NCBI GenBank assembly: GCA_002304995.1
Contig: DBPV01000097.1
Coordinates: forward strand, 7,434-68,554
Source: Syntrophaceae bacterium UBA1411
GTDB taxonomy: Bacteria; Desulfobacterota; Syntrophia; Syntrophales; Smithellaceae
DNA length: 61,121 bases
Reading direction: 5' to 3'
In this document: positions 26,299 to 34,684 of the stretch, in pieces
Layout of the letters: every line of letters begins with the position of its first letter
How positions within the stretch are numbered: the first letter of the stretch is position 1
Made by a program: the position numbers and the translations under genes
The notes under the pieces: generated by a model
Told to the model about the DNA's origin: nothing
The model's input: only the letters and a program-made list of their open reading frames with translations
Databases searched by the model: none

Positions 26299-27156
26299 AT
26301 GTTGGGATGGAAAAAAATAATAGGGTGGGCCGCGGCGGTCCTGCTGGCGCTTCTGGTGGTCGATATCGGCCGCTATTTCTTTTATCCGAACGTCGCCCGT
26401 CTGGCGACGGACCGCCCCGGTAAAACCGCTTTCATGGAATACCGGGAAGAGATGTGGCAGGACAAGGGCATCAAGAAAAAGATCGCCACGTCCTGGGTCC
26501 CCCTGTCCCAGGTGTCGCCTTATGTCGTGAAGGCGGTGATCATTGCGGAAGACGACAAGTTCTGGTCGCACGAAGGCTTCGATTTCGAAGCGATGCAAAA
26601 GGCGCTGGAAAAAGACCTCCGCAAGAAGAAGTTCAAGGCCGGCGGCAGCACCATTTCGCAGCAGCTGGCCAAAAATCTGTACCTCAGCCCGGCCAAGAAT
26701 CCCGTGCGCAAAATAAAGGAAGCGATCCTCACTTGGCGGATCGAGCGGCAGCTCAGCAAGAAAAGAATCATGGAGCTTTACTTGAACGTGGCCGAGTGGG
26801 GCGACGGACAATTCGGCGTCGGCCTGGCCGCCCGGAAGTATTACGGCAAGTCCGCGGCGTCGCTGGGGCCGCGCGAGGCTTCGGAACTCGCCGCTGCCTT
26901 GCCCAATCCGAAGCGCTTCAATCCCGATAAAAATTCCCGCTATGCGGCCGGCCGCGCGGAGCGGATCTACCAGATCATGGTGCGCCGCGGCATCGTCATC
27001 GAAGAATACGACGAGGTTTTGGCGGAAGAAGAAGTGAAACCCGCATCCGAAACGACGCCGGCAGGCGAGACGAACGCCGCGCCCGCCCCTGTGGCGGATC
27101 CGGCCGCGCCGGAAATCCCCGAGGGCGCCGGGCCGCCGCAGAATCCGCCGCAGTGA
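26299..27156 (+). CDS. mtgA: Monofunctional peptidoglycan glycosyltransferase MtgA
   Basis: 285 residues. One N-terminal membrane helix (about 5-25), then a GT51 domain with the motifs EDDKFWSHEGFD (catalytic E84), GGSTISQQLAKNLYLS, and RIERQLSKKRIMELYLN. No transpeptidase domain follows; after about 235 comes a Pro/Ala/Glu-rich tail of about 50 residues not usual for the family. It polymerises lipid II into glycan strands. It stands alone, divergent from the hydrolase gene. Confidence 0.93.
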   Translation: MLGWKKIIGWAAAVLLALLVVDIGRYFFYPNVARLATDRPGKTAFMEYREEMWQDKGIKKKIATSWVPLSQVSPYVVKAVIIAEDDKFWSHEGFDFEAMQKALEKDLRKKKFKAGGSTISQQLAKNLYLSPAKNPVRKIKEAILTWRIERQLSKKRIMELYLNVAEWGDGQFGVGLAARKYYGKSAASLGPREASELAAALPNPKRFNPDKNSRYAAGRAERIYQIMVRRGIVIEEYDEVLAEEEVKPASETTPAGETNAAPAPVADPAAPEIPEGAGPPQNPPQ

Positions 27157-27337
27157 TAAGGGCGGCAAGGCGTCCCGGACGATCGAAGAAGATCTTTTAA
27201 GCCGGGCGGGATGAGAATTTAACGGGCGGAGCGATTTTTTGTGCGATCGAAAGCGCGTTTCTGACAAGAGCGCCGCCCCTTGCAATGCCGGAGCCGTTGC
27301 GTTATACCGTTTGGGACAAAGGCGCCGGATTGGACCT

Positions 27338-28948
27338 ATGAATCAGGACATTTTGCTTCAGTATCAGATCTTTTTGGTCATCGCTCCGGTGACCGTTGTT
27401 TTCCTGACCTTTCTTGCCGCTGTGATCTACAACGCCAGGCGGGCGGTGACGACCGCCTCTCCTCTGTTTTGGCTTTGCGTTTTGCTCATCGGCGCCATCG
27501 TCTGCAACGCCCTGGAGCAGGTCACGACGACTCCGGCGGGGACGATCCTCTTTGCCAAACTGACGTTTGGGTTTCTGACGGCCATTCCCGTGGTCTGGCT
27601 GGTGTTTGCCGTGCGCTATGAGGGGCAGGACGATTCCTTGCGGTTCCCGCGCCTTTTGCTTTTGTTTGCGCTGCCTCTCCTGTCCGGCATCCTTGTTGCG
27701 ACCAATGAGTGGCACGGTTTGATCTGGAGCCGCACCGATTATGTGCCGATCGGCCGCCTGCTCACCCTCCGCGTGGAGCACGGCTTCTGGTTTTATATCG
27801 CCGCCCTGTACAATTACGCGCTCATGCTCGGCGGCGCCTGGATCATTCTCCGGGCGTTTCTGCGCAGTTCCGGAATTTACCGCCGGCAGGCGTCCTGGGT
27901 CCTGGCGGGCGTTTTTCCCCCGCTGATCGGGAACATCGTTTATCTGTTCAATCTCTTTCCCGGTCTGGTTAAGGATTATACCTGTTGCGGCCTGTTTTTC
28001 TCCATGATCTGCTTTTACATCGGCACTTTCCGGTACCGGCTGCTCGAGCTGGTGCCGATTGCGCGCGCCATGATCATCGAACAGATGAGGGAAGGCGTCA
28101 TCATTATCGACTCCGACGCGACGATTCTGGACATCAATCCGCAGGCGCAGAAAATCGTCGCACCGGGACAACCGATCGGAGGGCGGTCTTTTGCCGATGT
28201 TGCATCGCTTTGCCCCGATCTTTACCGCGTCTGCGCGGAGATAATGGAGCGCCGGAAGACGGGTGAAAAATCCGCCCCGGACGGTCCGCTGGGCATTGAA
28301 TTATCCGACGGCGCTACGCAAAGGTATTTTGATGTCGAGTGTCTGCCGATCATCAGAAACCGCAGAAGCGTCGGAGAACTGATCACCCTTCATGATTCCA
28401 CGGACCGGGTGGCGCTGCTCAGACGCATCGAACAGCTGGCGCAGACGGATGAATTGACCGGCCTTTACAACCGGCGTTACTTCATGGAGTATGTGAAGTG
28501 CGAGATTGAAAGATCCAAACGCTACGGCAAGGCGCTGTCGATCGGCATCCTGGACATCGATTTTTTTAAAAGGGTAAACGACGCTTACGGCCATTCGGCC
28601 GGCGACGCGGTTCTGGCCCGCTTCGGAAAGATCCTCGCCTCTTCGCTCAGGGAGTCGGATGTGGTCGCCCGCCTGGGCGGCGAGGAATTCGGCGTACTGA
28701 TGCCGGAAACCTCCGCGTCCGCGGCGTACCGTGTCTGCTGCCGGCTTCGGGAACGCATCGAACAGCAGGCGGCCCTGCCGCCCGCCGCGCAGGAGGAGCA
28801 GAGCATTTCCTTCACCGTCAGCATCGGCGTGGCCGGCACGCAGGAAGATAATGCCGCGAATGTTTCCGACCTGTTTGAAAAAGCGGACAAGGCCCTGTAC
28901 CAATCGAAAAACAAGGGGCGCAACCGCGTCACGCTCTGGAAGGCTTAA
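27338..28948 (+). CDS. Membrane diguanylate cyclase (7TM-PAS-GGDEF)
   Basis: 536 residues from the ATG at 27338; the upstream in-frame stretch has no membrane character. Residues about 8-220 are seven hydrophobic helices of the type found before histidine kinase and GGDEF domains (LFWLCVLLIGAIVCNALEQ..., the GLIWS motif near NEWHGLIWS). A PAS domain (about 235-345) and a GGDEF domain (about 365-535) follow. The active site is GGEEF and an inhibitory RxxD (RESD) lies five residues before it, so product inhibition by c-di-GMP is expected. It makes c-di-GMP in response to an unknown signal. A strong hairpin follows the gene. Confidence 0.92.
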   Translation: MNQDILLQYQIFLVIAPVTVVFLTFLAAVIYNARRAVTTASPLFWLCVLLIGAIVCNALEQVTTTPAGTILFAKLTFGFLTAIPVVWLVFAVRYEGQDDSLRFPRLLLLFALPLLSGILVATNEWHGLIWSRTDYVPIGRLLTLRVEHGFWFYIAALYNYALMLGGAWIILRAFLRSSGIYRRQASWVLAGVFPPLIGNIVYLFNLFPGLVKDYTCCGLFFSMICFYIGTFRYRLLELVPIARAMIIEQMREGVIIIDSDATILDINPQAQKIVAPGQPIGGRSFADVASLCPDLYRVCAEIMERRKTGEKSAPDGPLGIELSDGATQRYFDVECLPIIRNRRSVGELITLHDSTDRVALLRRIEQLAQTDELTGLYNRRYFMEYVKCEIERSKRYGKALSIGILDIDFFKRVNDAYGHSAGDAVLARFGKILASSLRESDVVARLGGEEFGVLMPETSASAAYRVCCRLRERIEQQAALPPAAQEEQSISFTVSIGVAGTQEDNAANVSDLFEKADKALYQSKNKGRNRVTLWKA

Positions 28949-28999
28949 TCCCTTTCTCGTCCGTTACCGGCCGGATCCGGCCGTTGTTCAGAAGGTTTT

Positions 29000-29035
29000 G
29001 TGCAAAGCCCGCCAAGGGGGAGGCGGGCTTTGCAC
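29000..29035. terminator. Strong hairpin between convergent genes
   Basis: A perfect 14-bp stem (GTGCAAAGCCCGCC at 29000-29013 with its complement at 29022-29035) and an 8-base loop, lying between the ends of the GGDEF gene (+) and the Usp gene (-). There is no T tract on either side, so it is probably a bidirectional, possibly Rho-assisted, end or an RNA-stabilising hairpin. Confidence 0.6.
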
Positions 29036-29091
29036 GTACGAAAGCGGTTTCGTCCGGCAGGAAAACTGACCGCCCGGGACCGGTTTCGGCT

Positions 29092-29574
29092 TCATCTTTC
29101 CAGGCAGGATTCCGTTCGGATAAGCAGCACGGGCACGCAGGCCTCGTGCAGAACCTTGATGGCCACGCTGCCCAGCATCATCTTTTTTCCCGAGCCCGGA
29201 TCGATGCCGATCCTTCCCGTGTAGCCGCGGGTAGCGATGAGAATCAGATCGATTTTGGCGTTTTGCGCATAGTCGGAAATCAGGCTGGCGGGCCGGTTGC
29301 CCTCCAAAAGCGCGATATCCGCTTGGATTCCCCCGGCGCGCAGATCGTCTTTGATGTCGGACAGGTACTGCCGGGCTTCGTTTTCGGCTCTTTTGCGCAG
29401 TTCGACGTATCCGGGGTGGCCGTGCAGGTTCCGAAATTCCGGATAATCCACCCAGAACACCTTGAGCAGGGTGACCTCGCCGGAGAATCCGCTCTTCACC
29501 AGTTTCTTGATATGCGGCAATGCGTATTCCGCAAGTTCCGATCCGTCCAGAGGAACCAGGATTTTCTTGTACAT
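29092..29574 (-). CDS. Universal stress protein (UspA family)
   Basis: 160 residues. It starts MYKKILVPLDGSELAEYALPH, the family N-terminus. The ATP-binding G-x2-G-x9-G-S pattern is present in modified form near the C-terminus (ATRGYTGRIGIDPGSGKKMMLGSVA, seen as GYTGR and LGSVA), followed by CVPVLLIR. Between the glycines there is an insertion (IDPGSGKKM). Single domain, cytoplasmic, probably ATP-binding. It is convergent with the GGDEF gene and downstream of the FemAB-like gene. Confidence 0.9.
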   Translation of the reverse strand: MYKKILVPLDGSELAEYALPHIKKLVKSGFSGEVTLLKVFWVDYPEFRNLHGHPGYVELRKRAENEARQYLSDIKDDLRAGGIQADIALLEGNRPASLISDYAQNAKIDLILIATRGYTGRIGIDPGSGKKMMLGSVAIKVLHEACVPVLLIRTESCLER

Positions 29575-29638
29575 GTTCGGCCGTCTCCTTTCGAGGATTT
29601 TGTGCCCGGAAAAATGAATGTCCGGCGGCCGGTCTGGA

Positions 29639-29848
29639 TTAGCGCCGGCCGTGTGTCTGTCTGATATCCGCGCCGCGGTTCATTTTCTTTTCCGCGGCCG
29701 GCAAGGTTTTTGCCGGCGGACGCGGCCGGTTGTCCAGTCGGACGGTACCGGCCGGAGCATTGCCGTGCCGGCCCGATTCGTGGACGGATTGCAGAACGGA
29801 TAAGCGACTCATGATGCCTGCCTTTCCCGGGAACAATCCCGTTTTCAT
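29639..29848 (-). CDS. Possible small basic protein, 69 aa
   Basis: An ATG overlapping the stop of the FemAB-like gene (ATGA) opens a 69-residue frame rich in Arg, Gly and Pro, with no recognisable domain. An internal Met gives a 57-residue alternative. The overlap with the upstream stop is the only argument for translation, and the composition is what chance frames in GC-rich DNA give. It occupies a 270-base stretch that otherwise has no gene. Confidence 0.25.
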   Translation of the reverse strand: MKTGLFPGKAGIMSRLSVLQSVHESGRHGNAPAGTVRLDNRPRPPAKTLPAAEKKMNRGADIRQTHGRR

Positions 29849-30936
29849 GATGCGGGCTCTGCCGCGGCCGCGAGCTGGTTGATCGATTCGAGAGTGCGAA
29901 AAGACGCGTAGCTTTCCTGATGATAGGGAAAATCCCAGGAGCCGCTGCGATGGACGATTTTCCCGCCGAAGCCGGTTTTAAACCGGTACAGGCCGTAAAA
30001 CGGATGGCTCGAATCCGGACCGGGCGAAACGGCGCCCATATCGTAGGTGAGGCACCCTTTATTTCGCGCCAGCCTGATGGCGTCCCAGTGCAGGGCGTAG
30101 GGTCCCATCAGATCCCGCCGCTCGCCGGCGGAGGCGCCGTACAGATACAAGGCCTGGCGTCCCGCAATAACGAAGATTCCGCCGGCGAGGATATCCGAGC
30201 CTCTGGCGGCCAGAAGAAAAATGGTTTCAGACGGTCCGCGGCCGGGCGCGCCGGCGGAAAACAGCGCGGCAAAGGAGCTGTAGGCGCAGGTCGCAAAGCC
30301 GTTCCGTTTTGCCGTCTGAAGATACAGATCGTAAAAAAGCGGCAGCTTGTCGAAGGGCGCGCGAAAGACCGAGACGCCCTTTTTCCGCGCCAGACGGATG
30401 TCGTAACGGGTCTTGGATTTCATGCCCGCGAAAATCTTTTCCACGGGCGGGCGCAGGTCGATCACCAGCGCATCGGCAACAGTGAGATCCAGAGTGGCTT
30501 TGCGCAAATTCCAGGTGCGGGTCCCGAAGTTCATGCGCAGCTCCCGAAGCGGCGGGGCCGGATGTCCCGGCCAGGGCTCTCCTTTCGGGGCATCAGAGGC
30601 ATATGGCGATGTCCAGGGAAGATCGTAGCGGACGAAGGCGACGGAAGAATCCAGATGCTTTGCGAGCGCCAGCGACAACGCCTCCAGGAAAAGGCCCTGC
30701 TGTTCCGGTTCCGGGCCGGCTTCGGGACCCTGGGGAACGTAAGCGACGCCCGGTCCGGAGTCGAGCGTCCTGGTCAGCAGCAGAACGTCGCCTGCCTGAC
30801 CTGTCGATGAGCGATAATCAAAAGCGGCCGGCTGCCAGCCGAGGCGGGATTTGACCTCGCTCCAATAGGCCGTTTGAAACGGAATGTCGGTGGGCAGGAG
30901 GGCGGATACTTTTTTGGGCTGTAGGTCGATGTTCAT
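29845..30936 (-). CDS. FemAB-like peptidyltransferase (GNAT fold, peptidoglycan bridge type)
   Basis: 363 residues from the ATG at 30936. The frame continues upstream, but those residues (Arg/Lys-rich with scattered Cys) do not resemble the family. The pattern PFQTAYWSEVKSRLGWQP, LRKATLDLTVADALVIDLRPP, KTRYDIRLARKKGVSV and AGGIFVIAGRQALYLYGASA, ending with YRFKTGFGGKIVHRSG, is that of FemAB/FemX aminoacyl transferases with two GNAT halves. In Gram-negative bacteria such proteins act on cell-wall or exopolysaccharide precursors; the substrate here is unknown. It is divergent from the LuxR-type gene. Confidence 0.82.
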   Translation of the reverse strand: MNIDLQPKKVSALLPTDIPFQTAYWSEVKSRLGWQPAAFDYRSSTGQAGDVLLLTRTLDSGPGVAYVPQGPEAGPEPEQQGLFLEALSLALAKHLDSSVAFVRYDLPWTSPYASDAPKGEPWPGHPAPPLRELRMNFGTRTWNLRKATLDLTVADALVIDLRPPVEKIFAGMKSKTRYDIRLARKKGVSVFRAPFDKLPLFYDLYLQTAKRNGFATCAYSSFAALFSAGAPGRGPSETIFLLAARGSDILAGGIFVIAGRQALYLYGASAGERRDLMGPYALHWDAIRLARNKGCLTYDMGAVSPGPDSSHPFYGLYRFKTGFGGKIVHRSGSWDFPYHQESYASFRTLESINQLAAAAEPAS

Positions 30937-31143
30937 CTGCACTTCCGTAGTTTCGTTATTTTTGGGGTATCTCGTCCGGAAACAGCGCCACGCGCGGTTT
31001 CTCGTCGGTTGATTTACAGAGTCCTTTTGACAAACAATGTACGGAATCGGCCGCCTCTTGTAAATGCTGAAAGAATGCACTTGAATTGCCTATAAAATAT
31101 GGGTAATGTCAGTTTCGCTCATTGGCGGCGGGAGGGGATAAGG

Positions 31144-32028
31144 ATGGAAAGAAAAGACGGCGTTGAAATTGCTTTGCAGGAACGGATCAAGGAATTGAAC
31201 TGTTTGTACAAAATGGCGCGCCTGGCGGAAATCCACTATGATTCTCTGGAAGAATTTCTGAAATCGCTTGTCGACTTTCTTCCGCAGTCATGGCGCTATG
31301 AAGACGTTGCCTGCGCGCGCATTGTCTTCCGGGGCGAGACGTATGAAAGCCAAAAGTTTGCGTGGACCGAATGGCGGCAATCCGCACAAATCCGCGCCGG
31401 CGGCGAAGCCGCGGGCGATGTGACGATTCTGTATGTCCAGGAGCGGCCGGCGGCGGATGAAGGACCGTTTCTCCGTGAAGAAAGAGCCCTGCTGGAGGCC
31501 ATCGCCCAGCGGATCGGCGAAATTGCCGTCCGGGTTCTTGCCCGACAGGAGCTGCAGGAGTACAACCGGCAGCTTCTTTTGGAAAGAAAGGCGCTGCAGG
31601 AGGCAAATGCGGCGCTACGCGTCGTCCTGTCCAACATCGAAGAGGAAAAAAGACGGATTTACGAAAATATTCAGATGAATATCGACAAGGTTGTCATGCC
31701 GGTTCTTTCCGCGCTCGCGCCCGCCGTGCCGGAAAACAAACTTAAGTACGTGGAGATTTTGCACAACAGTCTCTACGAAATTCCTTCTCCGTTTGTCGAG
31801 CGGGGCGCGGAAGTGTTTCGCACCCTGACGCCCGCGGAGGTGGACATCTGCAATATGATCCGCAACGGCATGCGCTCCAAGGAAATCGCCCGGCTGCGGG
31901 GCGTTTCCGAGGCGACCGTTCATCGGCACCGTGAACACATCCGCCGGAAATTCAAGATCGCCAACGAGCCGGTCAACCTGACGGCTTATCTCCAGTCGCG
32001 CCTGGGAACGGCAAAGAAAGGTTCCTGA
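31144..32028 (+). CDS. LuxR-type transcription regulator with N-terminal GAF-like domain
   Basis: 294 residues from the ATG at 31144, preceded by GAGGGGATAAGG. The N-terminal half (about 15-150) looks like a GAF sensor (LNCLYKMARLAEIHYDSLEEFL, then an ILYVQERP strand). A coiled coil follows (about 150-185). The C-terminal HTH (about 230-285) is TPAEVDICNMIRNGMRSKEIA... with VSEATVHRHREHIRRKFKI, the LuxR/GerE class. This architecture is frequent in deltaproteobacteria. Its targets are unknown; the divergent FemAB-like gene is a candidate. Confidence 0.85.
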   Translation: MERKDGVEIALQERIKELNCLYKMARLAEIHYDSLEEFLKSLVDFLPQSWRYEDVACARIVFRGETYESQKFAWTEWRQSAQIRAGGEAAGDVTILYVQERPAADEGPFLREERALLEAIAQRIGEIAVRVLARQELQEYNRQLLLERKALQEANAALRVVLSNIEEEKRRIYENIQMNIDKVVMPVLSALAPAVPENKLKYVEILHNSLYEIPSPFVERGAEVFRTLTPAEVDICNMIRNGMRSKEIARLRGVSEATVHRHREHIRRKFKIANEPVNLTAYLQSRLGTAKKGS

Positions 32029-32124
32029 ACAGCCGTTTCCCGCACGGCGAATTTCCGTTTTGCCGATTGCGGAAAGCGGATGTCCTCTGGCCGGCGCCGG
32101 GAGCTTCGCTGCCCGATGTTTTTC

Positions 32125-33270
32125 TCATTTGAAGGCGCCGAAGCCGGTGTAGGTCGGGACGTCCAGATCCTCGCGGCCGCCCCGCATCGGATGGGCCGCC
32201 TCCCAGTCGACCCGGCCGTCCCAGGCGCCGGTTACGGCCCAGGCATTGACGTCCGAATCGCAAGGCGAGACCGGGCAGATGCCGGTTTCGGGGATAACCT
32301 CGCTGGGAATAAGCGCATAGCCGTAAATCAACGCCAGCACGACCAGGAGCGGCGATCCGTCGGCGGTCATTTCCCGGGCCACAAAATAATGGTCCGCGGC
32401 GGCGTAGTTGAGATCGCAGCAGTTGGCCTGGCATGAGTTGCGCTGGGCGATGACGTGCCCAAGTGCGCCGCTCACGTCGTTGCCGGAAAAAGCCATGGCT
32501 TCGTCGATGATCCGCTGTGTTCTGGCGTCATCCACCGGCGTCCAGGAATTGCAGGTATACGTGCACTGAAGGGTCGTTGTCTGTGCCGGGCCGTCCTCCA
32601 GGGCATGGGCGATTTCATGCGCGAGCAGCGTTTTGCCCTCGCGGCTCGCGGGCGAAAAGGCTCCGTCGCCGAATACAAGGTCGCGGCCGAGGCAGAAGGC
32701 TCTGGCGCCGACGGCGTTTGCCGCCCGGACTGCCTGTTCGTCCGTGTGGATGCGCAGGAAACCGAGGTCGTATCCGAAGCGCGGTTCGAAGAAGGACCGC
32801 AGGGCATCCGGCAGCGCCCGTCCCGCTCCCAGCGAATGAATTTCGGCTTCGGCCGCCGGGCTCACGGCCAGACCTTCGCTTCCGCTATCGCCGGCCTTCC
32901 GGTGCGGACGGTTTTGTTGTCCGCCGTCGAGCGGCATTTTTTCAAAAGCGTCGGACCTGTTCATGACGTCATCGGCGATGCGTCTGGCTTCCCGCTCGCC
33001 AAAGCTTTCGGAGCGGCCGGCCTTGAGGCTTGCGTGGATGCGGATGGGGCAGGCGTGGCAGGCGCCGCCGAACGGACAGGAGCGCGGCGCCGGAAGCGGA
33101 CAGAGAGAATCTTTTGTGTCTTGCGGATAGACCGCGACGTCGTTGAAGCGGTGATGGACCGTAAAAGAAGCCGAGGCGGCTTTCGGAACTCCGCTTGACC
33201 GCGCGGAAAGCGGACCGGCCGTCCGTCCGGTTTCATGCCTTTGCTGGACAGTGACTGCTTTTTGATGCAT
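32125..33270 (-). CDS. DUF4157 (eCIS-core-like) putative metalloprotease
   Basis: 381 residues from the ATG at 33270, chosen for the AAGGAGG directly upstream. The N-terminal 80 residues hold six cysteines (C57, C65, C71, C74 and others) followed by IRIHASLKAG...EREARRIADDVM, the usual lead-in of DUF4157 proteins. The DUF4157 core (about 150-228) reads RSFFEPRFGYDLGFLRIHTDEQA, ANAVGARAFCLGRDLVFG and LLAHEIAHALE, with the zinc motif H218-E219-x2-H222. The C-terminal 150 residues are Cys-rich and unassigned. No signal peptide. Such domains are linked to contractile injection systems and toxin-like proteins, but none is present nearby. Confidence 0.85.
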   Translation of the reverse strand: MHQKAVTVQQRHETGRTAGPLSARSSGVPKAASASFTVHHRFNDVAVYPQDTKDSLCPLPAPRSCPFGGACHACPIRIHASLKAGRSESFGEREARRIADDVMNRSDAFEKMPLDGGQQNRPHRKAGDSGSEGLAVSPAAEAEIHSLGAGRALPDALRSFFEPRFGYDLGFLRIHTDEQAVRAANAVGARAFCLGRDLVFGDGAFSPASREGKTLLAHEIAHALEDGPAQTTTLQCTYTCNSWTPVDDARTQRIIDEAMAFSGNDVSGALGHVIAQRNSCQANCCDLNYAAADHYFVAREMTADGSPLLVVLALIYGYALIPSEVIPETGICPVSPCDSDVNAWAVTGAWDGRVDWEAAHPMRGGREDLDVPTYTGFGAFK

Positions 33271-33665
33271 CGGACACCTCCTTTTAAAAAACGGCGACGA
33301 AAATTTCAGGAAAAGAGCCATGGGCGCTTTGGCATTGCGCTGCGCCCGCCAAACAGCCCCGGGACAGCCCGGATCAAAAGTTTGTGCCGGAAACAGCGTC
33401 GCGCCATCGGAGTCAGGCTCTGGTAAGCCAGGTTCCTGCCGCAGGATGATCGATGATCGGTAGAGACAATAAGATTGAGAAATTCTTGTTGACCTTTTGG
33501 GCCGGTTCGTCAAGTGCAATTTTTTAAAGCGCCGGACGCTTTCTGCGGACGTTTCGGGGCAGCGGATTTTTTTGCGCCGTTTCAGCGGCGGTTGCGGCTC
33601 ACCTGCTTTCGGATGACCGTGAGGCCGTGGTGGTATTTTCCACAAAAATAAAGTAAGAAGCGCGC
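33271..33665. other. Divergent intergenic region, 395 bases
   Basis: Lies between the divergent DUF4157 and O-methyltransferase genes. I see the DUF4157 ribosome site at its left end and a -35-like TTGACC at 33489-33494 (+) without a convincing -10. No repeat or RNA gene is evident. Confidence 0.5.
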
Positions 33666-34664
33666 ATGAAAAACACACGCACAGCACAGGATATTTTGCA
33701 ATTGGCCCGCGGATTCATGGAAAGCCGGCTTCTTTTGACCGCCGCCGAGTTGAATCTTTTCACGCTGCTTGACGAGGCGCCGGCAACCGCCGCAGCGCTG
33801 GCCGGACGTCTGCCCGCCGACTTACGGGGGCTCACGATTCTGCTCGACGCCCTTGCGGCAATGGGGCTTATGATGAAAACGCCGGACGGCGCCTATCGCC
33901 CGGCGTCCGATGCCGCGGTGTATCTGAACGAAAAAAGCCCGCAGTCGGTGCTGCCGATGGTCCTGCATGCAAACTCCCTGTGGAAAAGCTGGTCGAGCCT
34001 CACCACGAAGGTGACGGGCAGCGAACCGTTTGCGATCCCCCCGGCGGAGATCCGCTCCGCCGAAGAGATTCAGGCATTTATCGGCGCCATGCACGTGGTG
34101 GGCCTGCCGATGGCGCGTCAAATCGTCAAGGCCGTTGCAATCGAAAACGCCAGGAACCTGATCGATGTGGGCGGCGCGTCCGGCACGTACACGATAGCCT
34201 TTCTTTCGGCCGCGCCCTACATGAGAGCGACGCTGTTCGACCGGCCCGCGGTGATCGACCTGGCGCGCGAACGCCTTGCCGCAGAAGGCCTGATAAGCCG
34301 GGTTCGCCTGGTCGCGGGAGATTTTTACACGGACGAACTGCCCGGCGGGCATGATCTGGCGCTCGTTTCCGCCATCATCCATCAGAACGGCCCCGCGCAA
34401 AACGTCGATCTCTTCCGGAAGGTCTGCCGCGCCCTGGTTTCCGGAGGGCGGATCATCATCCGGGATCACATCATGGCGCCGGACCGCGTCACGCCCGAAG
34501 AGGGCGCGTTTTTTGCGGTCAATATGCTGGTGAATACACAGGCGGGATCGACGTACACGTTTGCCGAAATCCGGTCCTGGCTTGAGGAAGCGGGATTCGT
34601 CAACGTGCGCCTGGTGCAAACCGGCAGCCGCATGGACGGTCTGATCGAAGCCGCCGTCCCCTGA
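33666..34664 (+). CDS. SAM-dependent O-methyltransferase (dimerisation domain plus class I core)
   Basis: 332 residues. An N-terminal winged-helix dimerisation domain (about 10-100: LARGFMESRLLLTAAELNLFTLL, RGLTILLDALAAMGLM) is followed by a class I methyltransferase fold (about 155-330) with the SAM loop NLIDVGGASGTYTIAF and the acidic ARLFDRP-type second strand (TLFDRPAVIDLA). The family includes hydroxyindole/caffeate-type and polyketide O-methyltransferases. The substrate is unknown. It ends 20 bases from the convergent carboxylase gene. Confidence 0.87.
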   Translation: MKNTRTAQDILQLARGFMESRLLLTAAELNLFTLLDEAPATAAALAGRLPADLRGLTILLDALAAMGLMMKTPDGAYRPASDAAVYLNEKSPQSVLPMVLHANSLWKSWSSLTTKVTGSEPFAIPPAEIRSAEEIQAFIGAMHVVGLPMARQIVKAVAIENARNLIDVGGASGTYTIAFLSAAPYMRATLFDRPAVIDLARERLAAEGLISRVRLVAGDFYTDELPGGHDLALVSAIIHQNGPAQNVDLFRKVCRALVSGGRIIIRDHIMAPDRVTPEEGAFFAVNMLVNTQAGSTYTFAEIRSWLEEAGFVNVRLVQTGSRMDGLIEAAVP

Positions 34665-34684
34665 CGGCCGCCGGTCGGTAAATG

